Notes: a model not told the origin generated them from the sequence alone. DNA of 64,000 bases from Pseudoxanthomonas helianthi (GCF_017939625.1 NZ_JAGKTC010000002.1:248629-312628), one strand, 5' to 3'. Numbered from the stretch's first letter, positions 1-10,191 are shown. Program-made: numbers and translations.

Positions 1-589
<589 letters not shown>

Positions 590-611
590 TCCCACCTTCA
601 AGGAAAGCGAA

Positions 612-1484
<873 letters not shown>

Positions 1485-1540
1485 GCGACCTGCGTGGCAG
1501 GCGGCGCGCCGTGGCATGCTCGCGGTGCCTTCCATGGGAA

Positions 1541-1564
1541 AAGCCGCCTCAGGGCGGCTTTTTT
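1541..1564 (+). terminator. intrinsic terminator after sucCD
   Basis: Perfect 8-bp stem AAGCCGCC (1541-1548) / GGCGGCTT (1553-1560) with loop TCAG, followed by TTTT (six T in a row counting the end of the stem). It separates the sucCD transcript from the toxin-antitoxin promoter directly downstream. Confidence 0.85.
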
Positions 1565-1570
1565 CATGGC

Positions 1571-1613
1571 TTGACAGCTCCCAATCATGCGCATAGGTTA
1601 TGCGCATGATTGG
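1571..1613 (+). promoter_or_regulatory. ccdAB promoter overlapped by a 33-bp palindromic operator
   Basis: A consensus -35 hexamer TTGACA (1571-1576) and a 17-base spacer lead to a -10-like TAGGTT (1594-1599). The -10 lies in the middle of a perfect inverted repeat: arms CCAATCATGCGCATA (1581-1595) and TATGCGCATGATTGG (1599-1613) around GGT. Type II toxin-antitoxin pairs usually repress their own promoter by binding such a palindrome, so this is the inferred autoregulatory site of CcdA/CcdB. The right arm ends just before the GGAG ribosome site of ccdA. Confidence 0.8.
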
Positions 1614-1627
1614 TGCGGAGCATGCCC

Positions 1628-1897
1628 ATGCGCATCCGTGAAGAGAACGCCGGTTATGCCGCCAAGCGCGCGGCCAACCTCAGCGTCAACGCCGAGTTGC
1701 TGGACCAGGCCAAGGCGCTGGAAATCAATCTCTCCGCAACGCTGGAAAAGGCGCTGGAAGCGGAAGTGCGCGCGCGCCTGCGCGAACGGTGGCTGGAGGA
1801 AAACCGCGAAGCGATCGCCGCGTACAATGAGCGCATCAAGCGCGACGGGCTCGCCGGCGACCACGTGCGTGCCTTCAAGGCGTCGCTCAAGGAATGA
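1628..1897 (+). CDS. ccdA: CcdA-family antitoxin
   Basis: Antitoxin of a chromosomal type II toxin-antitoxin pair. The 89-residue product has a short basic N-terminal segment with AANLSVNAELLDQAKALEI, the ribbon-helix-helix pattern expected for DNA binding, then a charged helical tail (RWLEENREAIAAYNERI) of the kind that wraps the CcdB toxin. Of the two in-frame ATGs at 1622 and 1628, the second has the better spacing (8 bases) to GGAG at 1616-1619. The gene overlaps ccdB by four bases (ATGA), so translation is probably coupled. The palindrome upstream fits autorepression. The family call rests on the DNA-binding pattern, tail, size and partner. Confidence 0.85.
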   Translation: MRIREENAGYAAKRAANLSVNAELLDQAKALEINLSATLEKALEAEVRARLRERWLEENREAIAAYNERIKRDGLAGDHVRAFKASLKE

Positions 1898-2208
1898 GCC
1901 AGTTTTCCGTCTACGCCAATGCCGACGCGGCGTCGCGGCGGTCCATCCCGTGCTGGTTGAACGTGCAAAGCGATCTGATCGACAGCGCCGAGTCGCGCGT
2001 GGTCGTGCCCTTGATCGCGCCCGAACATGCGCGGATGTCGGTCAGCCGCCTGATGCCGTCGTTGATGGTTGCAGGTAAGCGGATGGTGATGGACACGGCG
2101 CAGATCACCAATGTGCCGATGCAGATGCTCGGCAGGCAGGTGGCGGATCTGTCCGCGGAACGCCTGTCCATCATCGACGCGCTGGACTTCCTGACTCATG
2201 GGATCTGA
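1894..2208 (+). CDS. ccdB: CcdB-family toxin (gyrase-poison type)
   Basis: Toxin partner of the upstream antitoxin. The 104-residue product starts MSQFSVYANADAASRR and contains WLNVQSDLIDS and VVVPLIAPEH, equivalents of DVQSDIIDT and MVIPLASA in F-plasmid CcdB. It ends DFLTHGI, close to the NLMFWGI tail through which CcdB acts on the GyrA dimer. The tail's Trp is replaced by His here, while Gly-Ile is kept. CcdB family proteins trap DNA gyrase on cleaved DNA; that activity is inferred, not shown. The start codon overlaps the ccdA stop. Downstream, nadE begins within two bases of the stop, probably by chance of packing. Confidence 0.85.
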   Translation: MSQFSVYANADAASRRSIPCWLNVQSDLIDSAESRVVVPLIAPEHARMSVSRLMPSLMVAGKRMVMDTAQITNVPMQMLGRQVADLSAERLSIIDALDFLTHGI

Positions 2209-2209
2209 A

Positions 2210-3847
2210 ATGCAAGGCAAGTTGCGCATCGCCCTGGCCCAGTTCGATTTCCCGGTCGGCAACATCGCCGGCAACGAAGCGCGCATCGCGCGGATGATCG
2301 CCGAGGCGCGCGACGTGCACGGCGCGGACGTGGTGCTGTTTCCGGAACTGGCGGTCAGCGGTTATCCGCCGGAAGACCTGCTACTGCGGCCGTCGTTCCT
2401 GGCCGATTGCGAGGCCGCGCTGCAGCGCATCGCCACGGCCGCGCACGGCATCGTCGCCGTGGTCGGCTGGCCGCAGAGCGCGGGTGCGATCGTCTACAAC
2501 GCAGCCAGCGTGCTGCGCGATGGCGAGGTTGCCGCGACCTACCGAAAGCGCGAACTGCCCAACTACGCGGTGTTCGATGAACGGCGCTATTTCGACATCG
2601 ATCCGGACGGTGGCGCCTGCGTGTTCGAAGTCAACGGTGTGCTGGTCGGCCTGGTGATCTGCGAGGACCTGTGGTTCGCCGAACCGCTGGCCGACGCCGC
2701 GCGTGCCGGCGCGCAACTGGTGCTGGTGCCCAACGCTTCGCCGTTCGACCTGGGCAAGCACGCGCAGCGCGATGCGCTGCTGGCGATGCGCGTAGCCGAG
2801 ACCGGCGTGGCGCTGGCCTATGTCAACGTGGTCGGCGGGCAGGACGCACTGGTGTTCGATGGCGCATCGGTGCTGGCCGATGGCGACGGCTGCATCCATC
2901 CCGCTGCGCGCGCTTTCGAGGACCACTGGTGCGTCGCCGATTACGACGCGGCCACGCGCAAGTTCATTCCGGTGGCCTGGCCGGCCGATGGCGATGAAAG
3001 CCGGGATGCGCTCGCTTGGCGCGCCATCGTCCGCGGCACGCGCGACTATTGCGCGAAGAACGGGTTCTCGAAGGTCTGGCTGGGCCTGTCCGGCGGCATC
3101 GATTCCTCGCTGGTGCTGGCCGTCGCGGTGGACGCGCTGGGCGCGGAGAACGTCACTGCGGTGCGCCTGCCTTCGCGTTATACCGCGGGCCTGTCCAACG
3201 ACCTGGCTGCCGAGCAATGCGCCGCGCTGGGGGTGAAGCTGGAGGCGATTTCGATCGAGGCGCCGTTCAAGGGCTTCCTCGAGGCGCTGGCGCCCTGGTT
3301 CGAAGGCCGGCCGGTCGACACGACCGAAGAAAACCTGCAATCGCGCAGCCGCGGCGTGCTGCTGATGGCGATGTCGAACAAGTTCGGCGGCCTGCTGCTG
3401 ACCACCGGCAACAAGAGCGAATACGCGGTCGGTTACGCGACGATCTACGGCGACATGTGCGGCGGCTATGCGCCGATCAAGGACCTGTACAAGACCGAGG
3501 TATTCGCGCTCGCGCGCTGGCGCAATACCGTCGCTGGCGCGCCGGTGATTCCGCCGGCGGTGATCGACCGCCCGCCGACCGCGGAATTGCGCGAGAACCA
3601 GAAGGACCAGGATTCGCTGCCGCCGTACGACGTGCTCGACGGCATCCTGCTGCGCTACGTCGACCAGGAACAGTCGCGCGACGAGATCGTCGCGGCCGGT
3701 TTCGACCCGGCGACGGTGGACAAGGTGCTGCGGCTGGTGCGGATCAGCGAGTGGAAACGCCACCAGGCTGCGCCGGGGCCGAAAGTCTCGCGGCGCGCGT
3801 TCGGCCGCGAACGGCGCTACCCGATCACCAACAAATATTCCGGTTAA
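2210..3847 (+). CDS. nadE: glutamine-dependent NAD+ synthetase
   Basis: Last step of NAD biosynthesis: amidation of nicotinic acid adenine dinucleotide using ammonia released from glutamine. The 545-residue protein has two domains. The N-terminal nitrilase-type glutaminase has Glu46 in FPELAVSGYPPEDLL, the lysine in YRKRELPNYAVFDE and the nucleophilic cysteine in VICEDLW. The C-terminal synthetase domain has the PP-loop LSGGIDSSLVLAV and TTGNKSEYAVGYATIYGD. This is the long, glutamine-using form, unlike the short ammonia-dependent E. coli enzyme. ATG 2198 inside the ccdB end is in frame, but 2210 (MQGKLRIALAQFD) fits the domain start better. The convergent neighbour is bamD. Confidence 0.96.
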   Translation: MQGKLRIALAQFDFPVGNIAGNEARIARMIAEARDVHGADVVLFPELAVSGYPPEDLLLRPSFLADCEAALQRIATAAHGIVAVVGWPQSAGAIVYNAASVLRDGEVAATYRKRELPNYAVFDERRYFDIDPDGGACVFEVNGVLVGLVICEDLWFAEPLADAARAGAQLVLVPNASPFDLGKHAQRDALLAMRVAETGVALAYVNVVGGQDALVFDGASVLADGDGCIHPAARAFEDHWCVADYDAATRKFIPVAWPADGDESRDALAWRAIVRGTRDYCAKNGFSKVWLGLSGGIDSSLVLAVAVDALGAENVTAVRLPSRYTAGLSNDLAAEQCAALGVKLEAISIEAPFKGFLEALAPWFEGRPVDTTEENLQSRSRGVLLMAMSNKFGGLLLTTGNKSEYAVGYATIYGDMCGGYAPIKDLYKTEVFALARWRNTVAGAPVIPPAVIDRPPTAELRENQKDQDSLPPYDVLDGILLRYVDQEQSRDEIVAAGFDPATVDKVLRLVRISEWKRHQAAPGPKVSRRAFGRERRYPITNKYSG

Positions 3848-3860
3848 TCAAGCCTTGATG

Positions 3861-3926
3861 TGGGGGCGGCTATAGCCGCGATAGGTACTCCCACGAGAAG
3901 CGATCACGGCTATAGCCGCTCCCACG
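3861..3926. repeat. inverted pair of REP-like intergenic elements
   Basis: Two copies of a short element face each other between the convergent nadE and bamD genes. The first reads GTGGGGGCGGCTATAGCC onward (from 3862). The second, read on the minus strand from 3925, begins GTGGGAGCGGCTATAGCC. Each contains a palindromic core, GCGGCTATAGCCGC at 3866-3879 and CGGCTATAGCCG at 3907-3918. The 32 bases 3894-3925 on the minus strand match the element at 62400-62431 at 27 positions, so this is a dispersed family. It may also fold as a transcript-end structure. Confidence 0.75.
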
Positions 3927-3945
3927 GGTCGGTCATGCAAAAGCA

Positions 3946-3965
3946 AAGGGGCCTTGCGGCCCCTT
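3946..3965 (-). terminator. hairpin terminator downstream of bamD
   Basis: Perfect 8-bp stem AAGGGGCC (3946-3953) / GGCCCCTT (3958-3965) with loop TTGC. On the minus strand it is followed by a T-rich run (TGCTTTTGC), as expected for the end of the bamD transcript; it could also stop read-through from nadE. Confidence 0.7.
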
Positions 3966-3983
3966 CGTCATGACGTTGCGCGA

Positions 3984-4865
3984 TTACTGCTTCCTGCGCT
4001 TGTCGTCGTTGTCCAGCGGCGACTTCTCGCCGGCGAACGGATTGAGGCGGCGGAACGCGGACGGATAGTCCGGCCAATCGCCGTGCAGCCACGGGTGCTG
4101 CGGGTCGTTCAATTCCAGCACGCGCTTGGCATCGGCGGCCAGGGTCTGGTTGCCGAGCTGGGTATAGGCCTCGGCCAACGTGGCGACCGCGTCGTTCTGG
4201 TAGGTGCTCTGCGGGTAGGTTTCCAGCAGGTACTTGGCGCGCGCGGCGGCCGACACCCAGGCCTTGCGGTGCAGGTAGTACAGCGCCGTATCCAGCTCGT
4301 GGCGGGCGAAGATGTTGCGCAGCGCGACCATGCGCTGGCGCGCGTCGGCGGCGTAGCGGCTGTTCGGGTAGCGCTCGGCTACCACGGAGAAATCGCTGTA
4401 GGCCTGGTTCGGCGAAGCCAGATCGCGGCGGCTGCTGTCCTGGCGCCACACGCGCTGCAGGAACACCGTGTCGCTGTTGGCGTTGGCCAGGCCGCGCAGG
4501 TAGTACATGTACGGGATGTTGCGGTGGTTCGGGTAGGTGCGGATGAACTTGTCGATGGTCGACACCGCGTCGTCGCGCTTGCCGGCCTTGTACTGGGCGT
4601 AGGCGGTCTCGACCAGGGCCTGCTCGGTGTACGGGCCGTAGGGGTACTGCGCGGTCAGCGCACGGAAGTCGATCTCGGCGCGGTCCCAGTTGTTCTTGCG
4701 CATCGACTGGTGCGCCTTCTGGTACATCTCCTCGACCGGCGCGCTGACATCCGCCTTCTTGTCCTTCTTGAACCACTTGCCGCAGCCGGTGCCGGTGACG
4801 GCGACGACCAGGATCAGGGCGACGATGCGCAATGCGTGGAGGCGGTGGGAGGCGCGCTGGGTCAT
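3984..4865 (-). CDS. bamD: outer membrane protein assembly factor BamD (TPR lipoprotein)
   Basis: Essential lipoprotein of the BAM complex, which folds beta-barrel proteins into the outer membrane. The 293-residue product starts MTQRASHRLHALRIVALILV, a signal peptide leading to VTGTGCGKWFKK. The cysteine is the expected lipidation site, although the residues before it are a weak lipobox. The mature part carries tetratricopeptide repeats with family-typical segments such as YQKAHQSMRKNNWDRAEIDF, YPYGPYTEQALVETAYAQYK and FIRTYPNHRNIPYMYYLRGL. The start at 4865 is chosen for the signal peptide; the frame is open much further upstream, overlapping rluD, only because of high GC. It is divergent from rluD, as in E. 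coli. Confidence 0.96.
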   Translation of the reverse strand: MTQRASHRLHALRIVALILVVAVTGTGCGKWFKKDKKADVSAPVEEMYQKAHQSMRKNNWDRAEIDFRALTAQYPYGPYTEQALVETAYAQYKAGKRDDAVSTIDKFIRTYPNHRNIPYMYYLRGLANANSDTVFLQRVWRQDSSRRDLASPNQAYSDFSVVAERYPNSRYAADARQRMVALRNIFARHELDTALYYLHRKAWVSAAARAKYLLETYPQSTYQNDAVATLAEAYTQLGNQTLAADAKRVLELNDPQHPWLHGDWPDYPSAFRRLNPFAGEKSPLDNDDKRRKQ

Positions 4866-4956
4866 GGGCTGGCGGAAGGGCCGCGGCAGGGAAACAAGGC
4901 AGCGATGATAGCCTAGGCGGCCTCCCGGCCATGAACGCCCGGCCAACAGTCCCCCG

Positions 4957-5970
4957 ATGACCCCGCCTCCCGCCAGCCATTCCCCCGACCCCTCCGCTCC
5001 CGAATCGCCGGACGAGGACGCCCCGCGCAGCGCCGTGGTGCCTGACGCTGCGACCGGCCGCCGCTTCGACGCGGTGCTGGCCGAGCTGTTCCCCGAATTC
5101 TCCCGTTCGCGCCTGGCCGAATGGATCAAGTCCGGCGACGCCCGCCTCGACGGCGAAATCGCCCGCCCCCGCGACCCGGTGCGCGGCGGGCAGGTGGCCA
5201 GCCTCGACGCCGTGCTCGAAACCCAGACCCACGCGCTGCCCGAGGACATCCCGCTGGACGTGCTGTACGAGGACGACCAGGTCTTCGTGCTGGACAAGCC
5301 CGCCGGGCTGGTCGTGCACCCGGGCGCCGGCAACCCGAACGGCACCCTGGTCAATGCGTTGCTGTTCCGCGACCCGTCGCTGGCCGCGCTGCCGCGTGCC
5401 GGCATCGTGCATCGCCTCGACAAGGACACCAGCGGAGTGATGGTGGTCGCGCGCACGTTGCAGGCGCACGCAGCGTTGGTCGAACAACTGTCCGCGCGCG
5501 ACGTGCATCGCCAATACCTGGCCATCGTGGTCGGTGCGATGGTCGCCGGCGGCACTGCCAATGCGGCGATCGACCGCCATCCGCGCGACCGGCTGAAGAT
5601 GGCGGTGCGCGAGGACGGCCGCGATGCGGTGACCCATTACCGCCTGCGCGAACGCTTCCGCAACCACACTGCGCTGGAGTGCCGGCTGGAAACCGGCCGC
5701 ACCCACCAGATCCGCGTGCACATGGCGCACATCAAATACCCGATCGTTGGCGATCCGCTGTACGGCGGTCCGCTGAAACTGCCCAAGGGCGCGTCGGAAG
5801 AACTGATCGCGGCGCTGCGCGGCTTCAAGCGACAGGCCCTGCACGCGGAAACGCTGGAGTTCTCCCATCCCTCGACCGGCGAACCGCTACGCGTGTCCGC
5901 GCCGGTGCCGGCCGACATGCAGGAACTGATGCGCCTGCTGCGCGAGGACGTGGCGGCGCACAAACCGTGA
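4957..5970 (+). CDS. rluD: 23S rRNA pseudouridine synthase RluD
   Basis: Makes pseudouridines in helix 69 of 23S rRNA (E. coli positions 1911, 1915 and 1917). The 337-residue protein has an N-terminal S4 RNA-binding domain ([20 protein letters not shown]), a linker, and the RluA-type catalytic domain, with the active aspartate Asp155 in [14 protein letters not shown] and the later motif [16 protein letters not shown] 25-residue proline/acid-rich N-terminal extension precedes the S4 domain. It overlaps pgeF by four bases (GTGA), so the two are probably one translationally coupled transcript, as the pair is in many proteobacteria. Confidence 0.95.
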   Translation: MTPPPASHSPDPSAPESPDEDAPRSAVVPDAATGRRFDAVLAELFPEFSRSRLAEWIKSGDARLDGEIARPRDPVRGGQVASLDAVLETQTHALPEDIPLDVLYEDDQVFVLDKPAGLVVHPGAGNPNGTLVNALLFRDPSLAALPRAGIVHRLDKDTSGVMVVARTLQAHAALVEQLSARDVHRQYLAIVVGAMVAGGTANAAIDRHPRDRLKMAVREDGRDAVTHYRLRERFRNHTALECRLETGRTHQIRVHMAHIKYPIVGDPLYGGPLKLPKGASEELIAALRGFKRQALHAETLEFSHPSTGEPLRVSAPVPADMQELMRLLREDVAAHKP

Positions 5971-6731
5971 GCGCCATCCTGCCCGCCGATTGGCCTGCAC
6001 CGCCTGGTGTCGTCGCCTTCACCACGCTGCGCTTCGGCGCGGGCGCGTCGGAGATCCCGTTCAACCGTTTCAATCTCGGCCTGCGCAGCGGCGACGACGT
6101 GCGCACCGTATCGGCCAACCGCAACGAACTGATCCAGCGCTGCGGCCTGCCGGATGCACCGCACTGGCTGCAGCAGGTGCATGGCGTGGCCGTGCAGCGT
6201 TTCGGCGCCGGCGACGTGGTGCCGCCCGATGGTGCGCCGGAGCCGATCGCCGACGCATCGGTCACTTCCGATGCGGGCGTCGTGCTGGCCATCCTTACCG
6301 CCGATTGCCTGCCGGTGGTGTTCGCGGCGAAGGACGGCGGTGAAGTCGGCGCGGCGCATGCAGGCTGGCGCGGACTGGTTGCCGGCGTGCTGGAGAACAC
6401 CGTCGCCGCGATGCACGCGGCCCCCCGGGACCTGGTCGCCTGGCTGGGCCCCGCTGCCGGCCCGCAGGCCTACGAAATCGGCGAAGAAGTGTTCGACGGC
6501 TTCGTCTCGCGCGACGCGCGTGCCGAAACGGCATTCGCGCCGACCCGGCCCAGCCACTGGAAGGTCGACCTGTACGCACTGGCGCGACAGCGACTGGTCG
6601 ATGCCGGCATGTCGCCTGCCGACATCCACGGCGGCGGCCTGTGCACGATCAGCGACGAGAAACGCTTCTTCTCGCATCGTCGCGACCAACGCACCGGGCG
6701 CATGGCTACGCTGGTGTGGAAACAGGCGTGA
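5967..6731 (+). CDS. pgeF: multicopper-oxidase-like purine nucleosidase/phosphorylase (YfiH/PgeF, DUF152)
   Basis: YfiH/PgeF family enzyme, known both for purine nucleoside phosphorolysis and for cleaning up peptidoglycan precursors with a wrong amino acid. The 254-residue product starts at GTG 5967, overlapping the rluD stop. It contains the metal-ligand segments [21 protein letters not shown] (Cys), [14 protein letters not shown] (His) and [10 protein letters not shown] (Cys). Length and motif order fit the family. It is followed in a four-base overlap by the DUF4166 gene, so the operon extends rluD-pgeF-DUF4166-DCC. Confidence 0.92.
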   Translation: MSAILPADWPAPPGVVAFTTLRFGAGASEIPFNRFNLGLRSGDDVRTVSANRNELIQRCGLPDAPHWLQQVHGVAVQRFGAGDVVPPDGAPEPIADASVTSDAGVVLAILTADCLPVVFAAKDGGEVGAAHAGWRGLVAGVLENTVAAMHAAPRDLVAWLGPAAGPQAYEIGEEVFDGFVSRDARAETAFAPTRPSHWKVDLYALARQRLVDAGMSPADIHGGGLCTISDEKRFFSHRRDQRTGRMATLVWKQA

Positions 6732-7255
6732 GCGCCGCGCTGTACGCCGGCCTGCTTGGCGGCGACTTCGCCGCGTTGCCGCCGAAAGTACGAGGCATCC
6801 ACTCGAACCCGGGCCTGCACCGCTATCGCGGTGAAGTCGAAGTCGTGCGCGGGGCCGGCGTGCTGTCGAGGCTGTGCGCGTGGGCCACGCGGTTGCCGTC
6901 GCCGGGCAGCGGCCCGATCGAGGTCGAGATCGAAGCGGTGCCGACGCACGAACGCTGGACCCGCCACGTCGCCGGCCATGCGATGCGTTCGCGGCTGTGG
7001 GCGCGCGATGGCCTGTTGTGCGAGCGGCTCGGGTGGGTGCGTTTCGGTTTCCGGCTCGGCGTCGACGCGGGCGCGATCGTCTGGCGGGTTGCCAGCGTCC
7101 GCGCCTTCGGCTTGCTGCCCCTGCCGACGGGCTGGTTCGACGACGTGCGGGCGCACGAGTTCGAGCGCGACGGCCGCTACCACTTCGATGTCGCCGCCGC
7201 CTTGCCGCTGGCGGGCCTGCTGGTGCGCTACCGGGGATGGCTGCATGTCGAGTGA
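6728..7255 (+). CDS. DUF4166 domain protein
   Basis: 175-residue protein with no signal peptide. The start GTG at 6728 overlaps the pgeF stop (GTGA). The segments LPPKVRGIHSN and LHRYRGEVEVVRGAGVLSRL near the N-terminus and GWFDDVRAHEFERDGRYHFD near the C-terminus are what I recognise as a DUF4166 domain, which often occurs alone or attached to saccharopine-dehydrogenase-like proteins. Its biochemical role is unknown. It sits between pgeF and a thioredoxin-like DCC protein with overlaps on both sides, so it is co-translated with them. Confidence 0.75.
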   Translation: MSAALYAGLLGGDFAALPPKVRGIHSNPGLHRYRGEVEVVRGAGVLSRLCAWATRLPSPGSGPIEVEIEAVPTHERWTRHVAGHAMRSRLWARDGLLCERLGWVRFGFRLGVDAGAIVWRVASVRAFGLLPLPTGWFDDVRAHEFERDGRYHFDVAAALPLAGLLVRYRGWLHVE

Positions 7256-7664
7256 AAGGACGACTGGCGGCGACGGCCCGCTCATCGTCTTCGATGGCAT
7301 CTGCGTGCTGTGCAACGGCTGGGTCCGCTTCCTGCTGCGCCACGACCGGCGCGCGCGCTATCGTTTCGCCGCGATGCAGACCGCGGCGGGCCGCCGCCTG
7401 CTCGCCGGGCACGGCTTGGACGCGGATGATCCCGCATCGTTCCTGCTGGTCGAGGACGGCCGCGCGTACATCGACACCGACGCCATCGTCCGCGTATTGG
7501 CGGGACTCGGCGGGCCATGGCGCATCGCCGGCATCATCCGCGGGATTCCGCGCGGCCTGCGCGACCCGGCGTATCGCTGGCTGGCGCGCAATCGCTATCG
7601 CTGGTTCGGCACGACGACCTGCCACGTGCCGACCACCGGGCAGCGCGCCCGGTTCGTCGAATAG
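7245..7664 (+). CDS. DCC-family thiol-disulfide oxidoreductase (DUF393)
   Basis: 139-residue protein of the DCC/DUF393 thioredoxin-like family. The signature DGICVLCNGWVRFLLRHDRR near residue 18 supplies the Asp and the CxxC pair that give the family its name. The middle FAAMQTAAGRRLLAGHGLD and the C-terminal IPRGLRDPAYRWLARNRYR are also typical. It starts at ATG 7245, eleven bases inside the end of the DUF4166 gene. It is probably a redox protein; no substrate can be named. DUF393 and DUF4166 genes often neighbour each other, which supports both calls. Confidence 0.87.
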   Translation: MSSERTTGGDGPLIVFDGICVLCNGWVRFLLRHDRRARYRFAAMQTAAGRRLLAGHGLDADDPASFLLVEDGRAYIDTDAIVRVLAGLGGPWRIAGIIRGIPRGLRDPAYRWLARNRYRWFGTTTCHVPTTGQRARFVE

Positions 7665-7685
7665 TCCCGGCGAAAGCGCCGGGAC
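7664..7685. terminator. hairpin between convergent genes, no clear T-tract
   Basis: Nine-bp stem GTCCCGGCG (7664-7672) / CGCCGGGAC (7677-7685) with loop AAAG, directly at the stop codon of the DCC gene and 25 bases before the end of the minus-strand receptor gene. No run of T follows on either strand, so termination is inferred from the stem and position only. Confidence 0.45.
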
Positions 7686-7709
7686 CCGGGTTCGTCCGAT
7701 CGGTGCGTA

Positions 7710-10130
7710 TCAGAACGCGTAACGGACCCGCGTGTAGTAGTAGGCGCCGTTGCTGCCGACCGGCGACAGTACGTCGTAGGGCAGGTTGCCGAAATAGGCG
7801 ATGTCCTCGCTGGAACGGTCGGCGTATTCGTCGGTCAGGTTCTGCCCGCCCAGCGCCACGCTCCACTTCGGCGTGATGCGGTACTCGACTTCCGCATCCA
7901 GCTGGTATTTCGCCGAATAGGTCTGGGTCGGCACGAAGCCGCCGCCGAAGTCGAACACGCGCGTCGCGCTGCCGTGGCGTTGCACCCGGGCCTGCAGCGC
8001 CCACTTGTCGTTGTTCCAGTTCGCCGCGAACTGCGCGCGGGTGCGCGGCGCTGCATCGGTCAGCGTGTTGCTTTCCTCGACCCCGAACAGCACGTAGTCC
8101 GGATCCAGCGCCAGCGATTGCGACGGCGTGGCGACGATGTGCTCCAGTTCGGTCTTGGCGTAGCTCCAGGTGCCGGTCAGCAGCAGTTCGCCGCCGCCCA
8201 ACGCCTGGCGCCAGTTGGCGACCAGTTCCGCGCCGCGGGTGCGGGTATCGGCGGCGTTGACGAAGAAGCTGGCGCTCTGCACGCCGCGCACGCCGAAGTT
8301 CTGTTCGACGAAATCGGTCAGCGGCTGGCCGGTGATGTCCTCGGACAGGGCCACGCGGTCGTCGATGTTGATCTGGAAGAAATCCAGCGACAGGTCGAAG
8401 TGCTCGCCGATCCGGCTGGTGAAACCGAGGCTGAGGTTGACCGATTTCTCCGGCTGCAGCTCGGTCGCGCCCAGCGCGCGGGCGATGGGATTCTCGACCG
8501 ACAGCAGGCGGCCCTGCAGCAACTGGCCGGAGGCGTCGTAACCGGTGGAGGTGGCTTCGTAGCCGATCTGGCTCAGCGACGGCGCGCGGAAGTTGTTCGA
8601 CACCGCACCGCGCAGCGCGAATGCCGGCGCGAACTCGTAGCGCGCGGCGAGCTTGCCGGTGAACTGGCCGCCGAAGCCTTCGTAGTGTTCGTAGCGCGCC
8701 GCGATGTCGGTGCTCAGCTTGTCGCCGAACTGGCTGGACACGCTCGCGTAGACGCTGGACACGTCGCGCGACAGGTCGGCCACGTCCTGCGGGGTCAGGC
8801 CGCCACCGGCCTGCGAGCCGGTCGGGCGATCGGTGTACGGACCGGCCGCGTAGCTGGCCGGGTCGCCGGCCCCGGTTTCGTAGTCTTCGCGGCGGAATTC
8901 GACGCCGCCGGCGAACACGTGCGCACCGAACGCGCGGCTCAAATCGAAATTGAACAGCGTCTGCGCGAAGCTGTAGTCACCGGTCTTGAAGCGGGTCGGG
9001 CTGGTCGGGCCCAGCGACGCGTTCAACGAATTTTCCAGGCGATAGGTGAAGTCGTTGCGGCCGTGGTTGAGGCTGGCGTCGTAGTCCCATGCGCCCCATT
9101 GCCCGCGCAGGCCGGCGACCAGCGAGGCGTCGAAGTTCTCGCCCAGCGACACCGGTCGGTAGCCGTTCGGGTAGATCTCCTTCCAGTTGGCGGCGCCGTC
9201 GGGATAGCGGAAATAGTTCGCGCCGCGCGTGTCGCTCTGGTGCCAGGTGCCGAACGCGTAGAACGCGCCGGCTTCGCCGACCGGCACTTCCGCGTTGAAC
9301 CAGCCGTTGATGTCCTTCGACTCGCCGTCGCCCAGCCAGTAGTTGCGCTTGCCGGCCAGGGCGAGGTTGTCCGCCGTCTGTTCTTCCCAGAACGGGATCT
9401 GGTCGAAACCGGCGCGGTTGGTGCCGTTGCGGTGCTTGTATTCCAGGCCCAGGCGCAGGAAGCCGCCATCGCCCAGGCCGGTGCCGACCTTGGCGCCGAA
9501 ATAGCCGGTCTGGCCGTCGGTCACGGTGCGGTCGATCGGTTCCACGTCGGTGTGGTGCAGGCCGTAGCTGGCTTCGAGCGCGCCGCCTTCGGGTGCATCC
9601 TCGAGGATCACGTTGATCACCCCGGCCACCGCGTCGGAGCCGTATTGCGCGCCGGCGCCGTCGCGCAGCACTTCGATGCGCTTGATCGCGTTGAGCGGGA
9701 TCGCGTTGAAATCGACCGGCGTGGTGCCCTTGCCGATCTTGCTGTCGGTGTTGACCAGCGCGCTGACGTGGCGGCGCTTGCCGTTGACCAGCACCAGCAC
9801 CTGGTCGGGCGACAGGCCGCGCAACTGCGCGGCGCGCACGTGGTCGGCGCCGCCGGAGTTGGACTGGCGCGGGAAGTTGAACGACGGCAGCAAGGCCTGC
9901 AGCGCGCTGCCCAGCTCGCCGTTGAGCGCGCCGGCCTTGCGGATGTCCTCGGCGGTCAGCACGTCGATGGGCGCGGTCGATTCCAGCGCCGTGCGATCGC
10001 TGGCGCGGGTACCGGTGACGATGACCGTGTCCAGCTCGGTGGCGTTGCCGGAAGCCTGCTGGGCGAAGGCGGGGAAGGCGAGGGCAAGGGCGATGGCGGC
10101 GCCCAGCGGGGCCACGACGGGATGGGACAT
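7710..10130 (-). CDS. TonB-dependent outer membrane receptor
   Basis: 806-residue outer-membrane beta-barrel transporter energised by TonB/ExbBD. Signal peptide to about residue 24 (IALALAFPAFAQQ), then a TonB-box-like DTVIVTG, then the plug domain with LRGLSPDQVLVLVNGKRRH and RDGAGAQYGSDAVAGVINVI. A long barrel follows, ending YYYTRVRYAF with the terminal aromatic residue typical of BAM substrates. The substrate cannot be read from the sequence. It resembles the receptor at 42104-44518 segment by segment in the plug, so the two are paralogues. No sigma factor, FecR or substrate-processing gene lies beside it. Confidence 0.93.
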   Translation of the reverse strand: MSHPVVAPLGAAIALALAFPAFAQQASGNATELDTVIVTGTRASDRTALESTAPIDVLTAEDIRKAGALNGELGSALQALLPSFNFPRQSNSGGADHVRAAQLRGLSPDQVLVLVNGKRRHVSALVNTDSKIGKGTTPVDFNAIPLNAIKRIEVLRDGAGAQYGSDAVAGVINVILEDAPEGGALEASYGLHHTDVEPIDRTVTDGQTGYFGAKVGTGLGDGGFLRLGLEYKHRNGTNRAGFDQIPFWEEQTADNLALAGKRNYWLGDGESKDINGWFNAEVPVGEAGAFYAFGTWHQSDTRGANYFRYPDGAANWKEIYPNGYRPVSLGENFDASLVAGLRGQWGAWDYDASLNHGRNDFTYRLENSLNASLGPTSPTRFKTGDYSFAQTLFNFDLSRAFGAHVFAGGVEFRREDYETGAGDPASYAAGPYTDRPTGSQAGGGLTPQDVADLSRDVSSVYASVSSQFGDKLSTDIAARYEHYEGFGGQFTGKLAARYEFAPAFALRGAVSNNFRAPSLSQIGYEATSTGYDASGQLLQGRLLSVENPIARALGATELQPEKSVNLSLGFTSRIGEHFDLSLDFFQINIDDRVALSEDITGQPLTDFVEQNFGVRGVQSASFFVNAADTRTRGAELVANWRQALGGGELLLTGTWSYAKTELEHIVATPSQSLALDPDYVLFGVEESNTLTDAAPRTRAQFAANWNNDKWALQARVQRHGSATRVFDFGGGFVPTQTYSAKYQLDAEVEYRITPKWSVALGGQNLTDEYADRSSEDIAYFGNLPYDVLSPVGSNGAYYYTRVRYAF

Positions 10131-10191
10131 GGGAAGTTCCTTGGGGAAGGGGAGCGTGCGGCGATACAGGTTGCCCGATCGCCGGTGGAAT

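Noticed and set aside
1894..3847. nadE as part of the ccdAB operon
   Set aside because: The two-base spacing could allow read-through, but nadE is a core gene and the arrangement is more likely a chance insertion of the toxin-antitoxin pair upstream.
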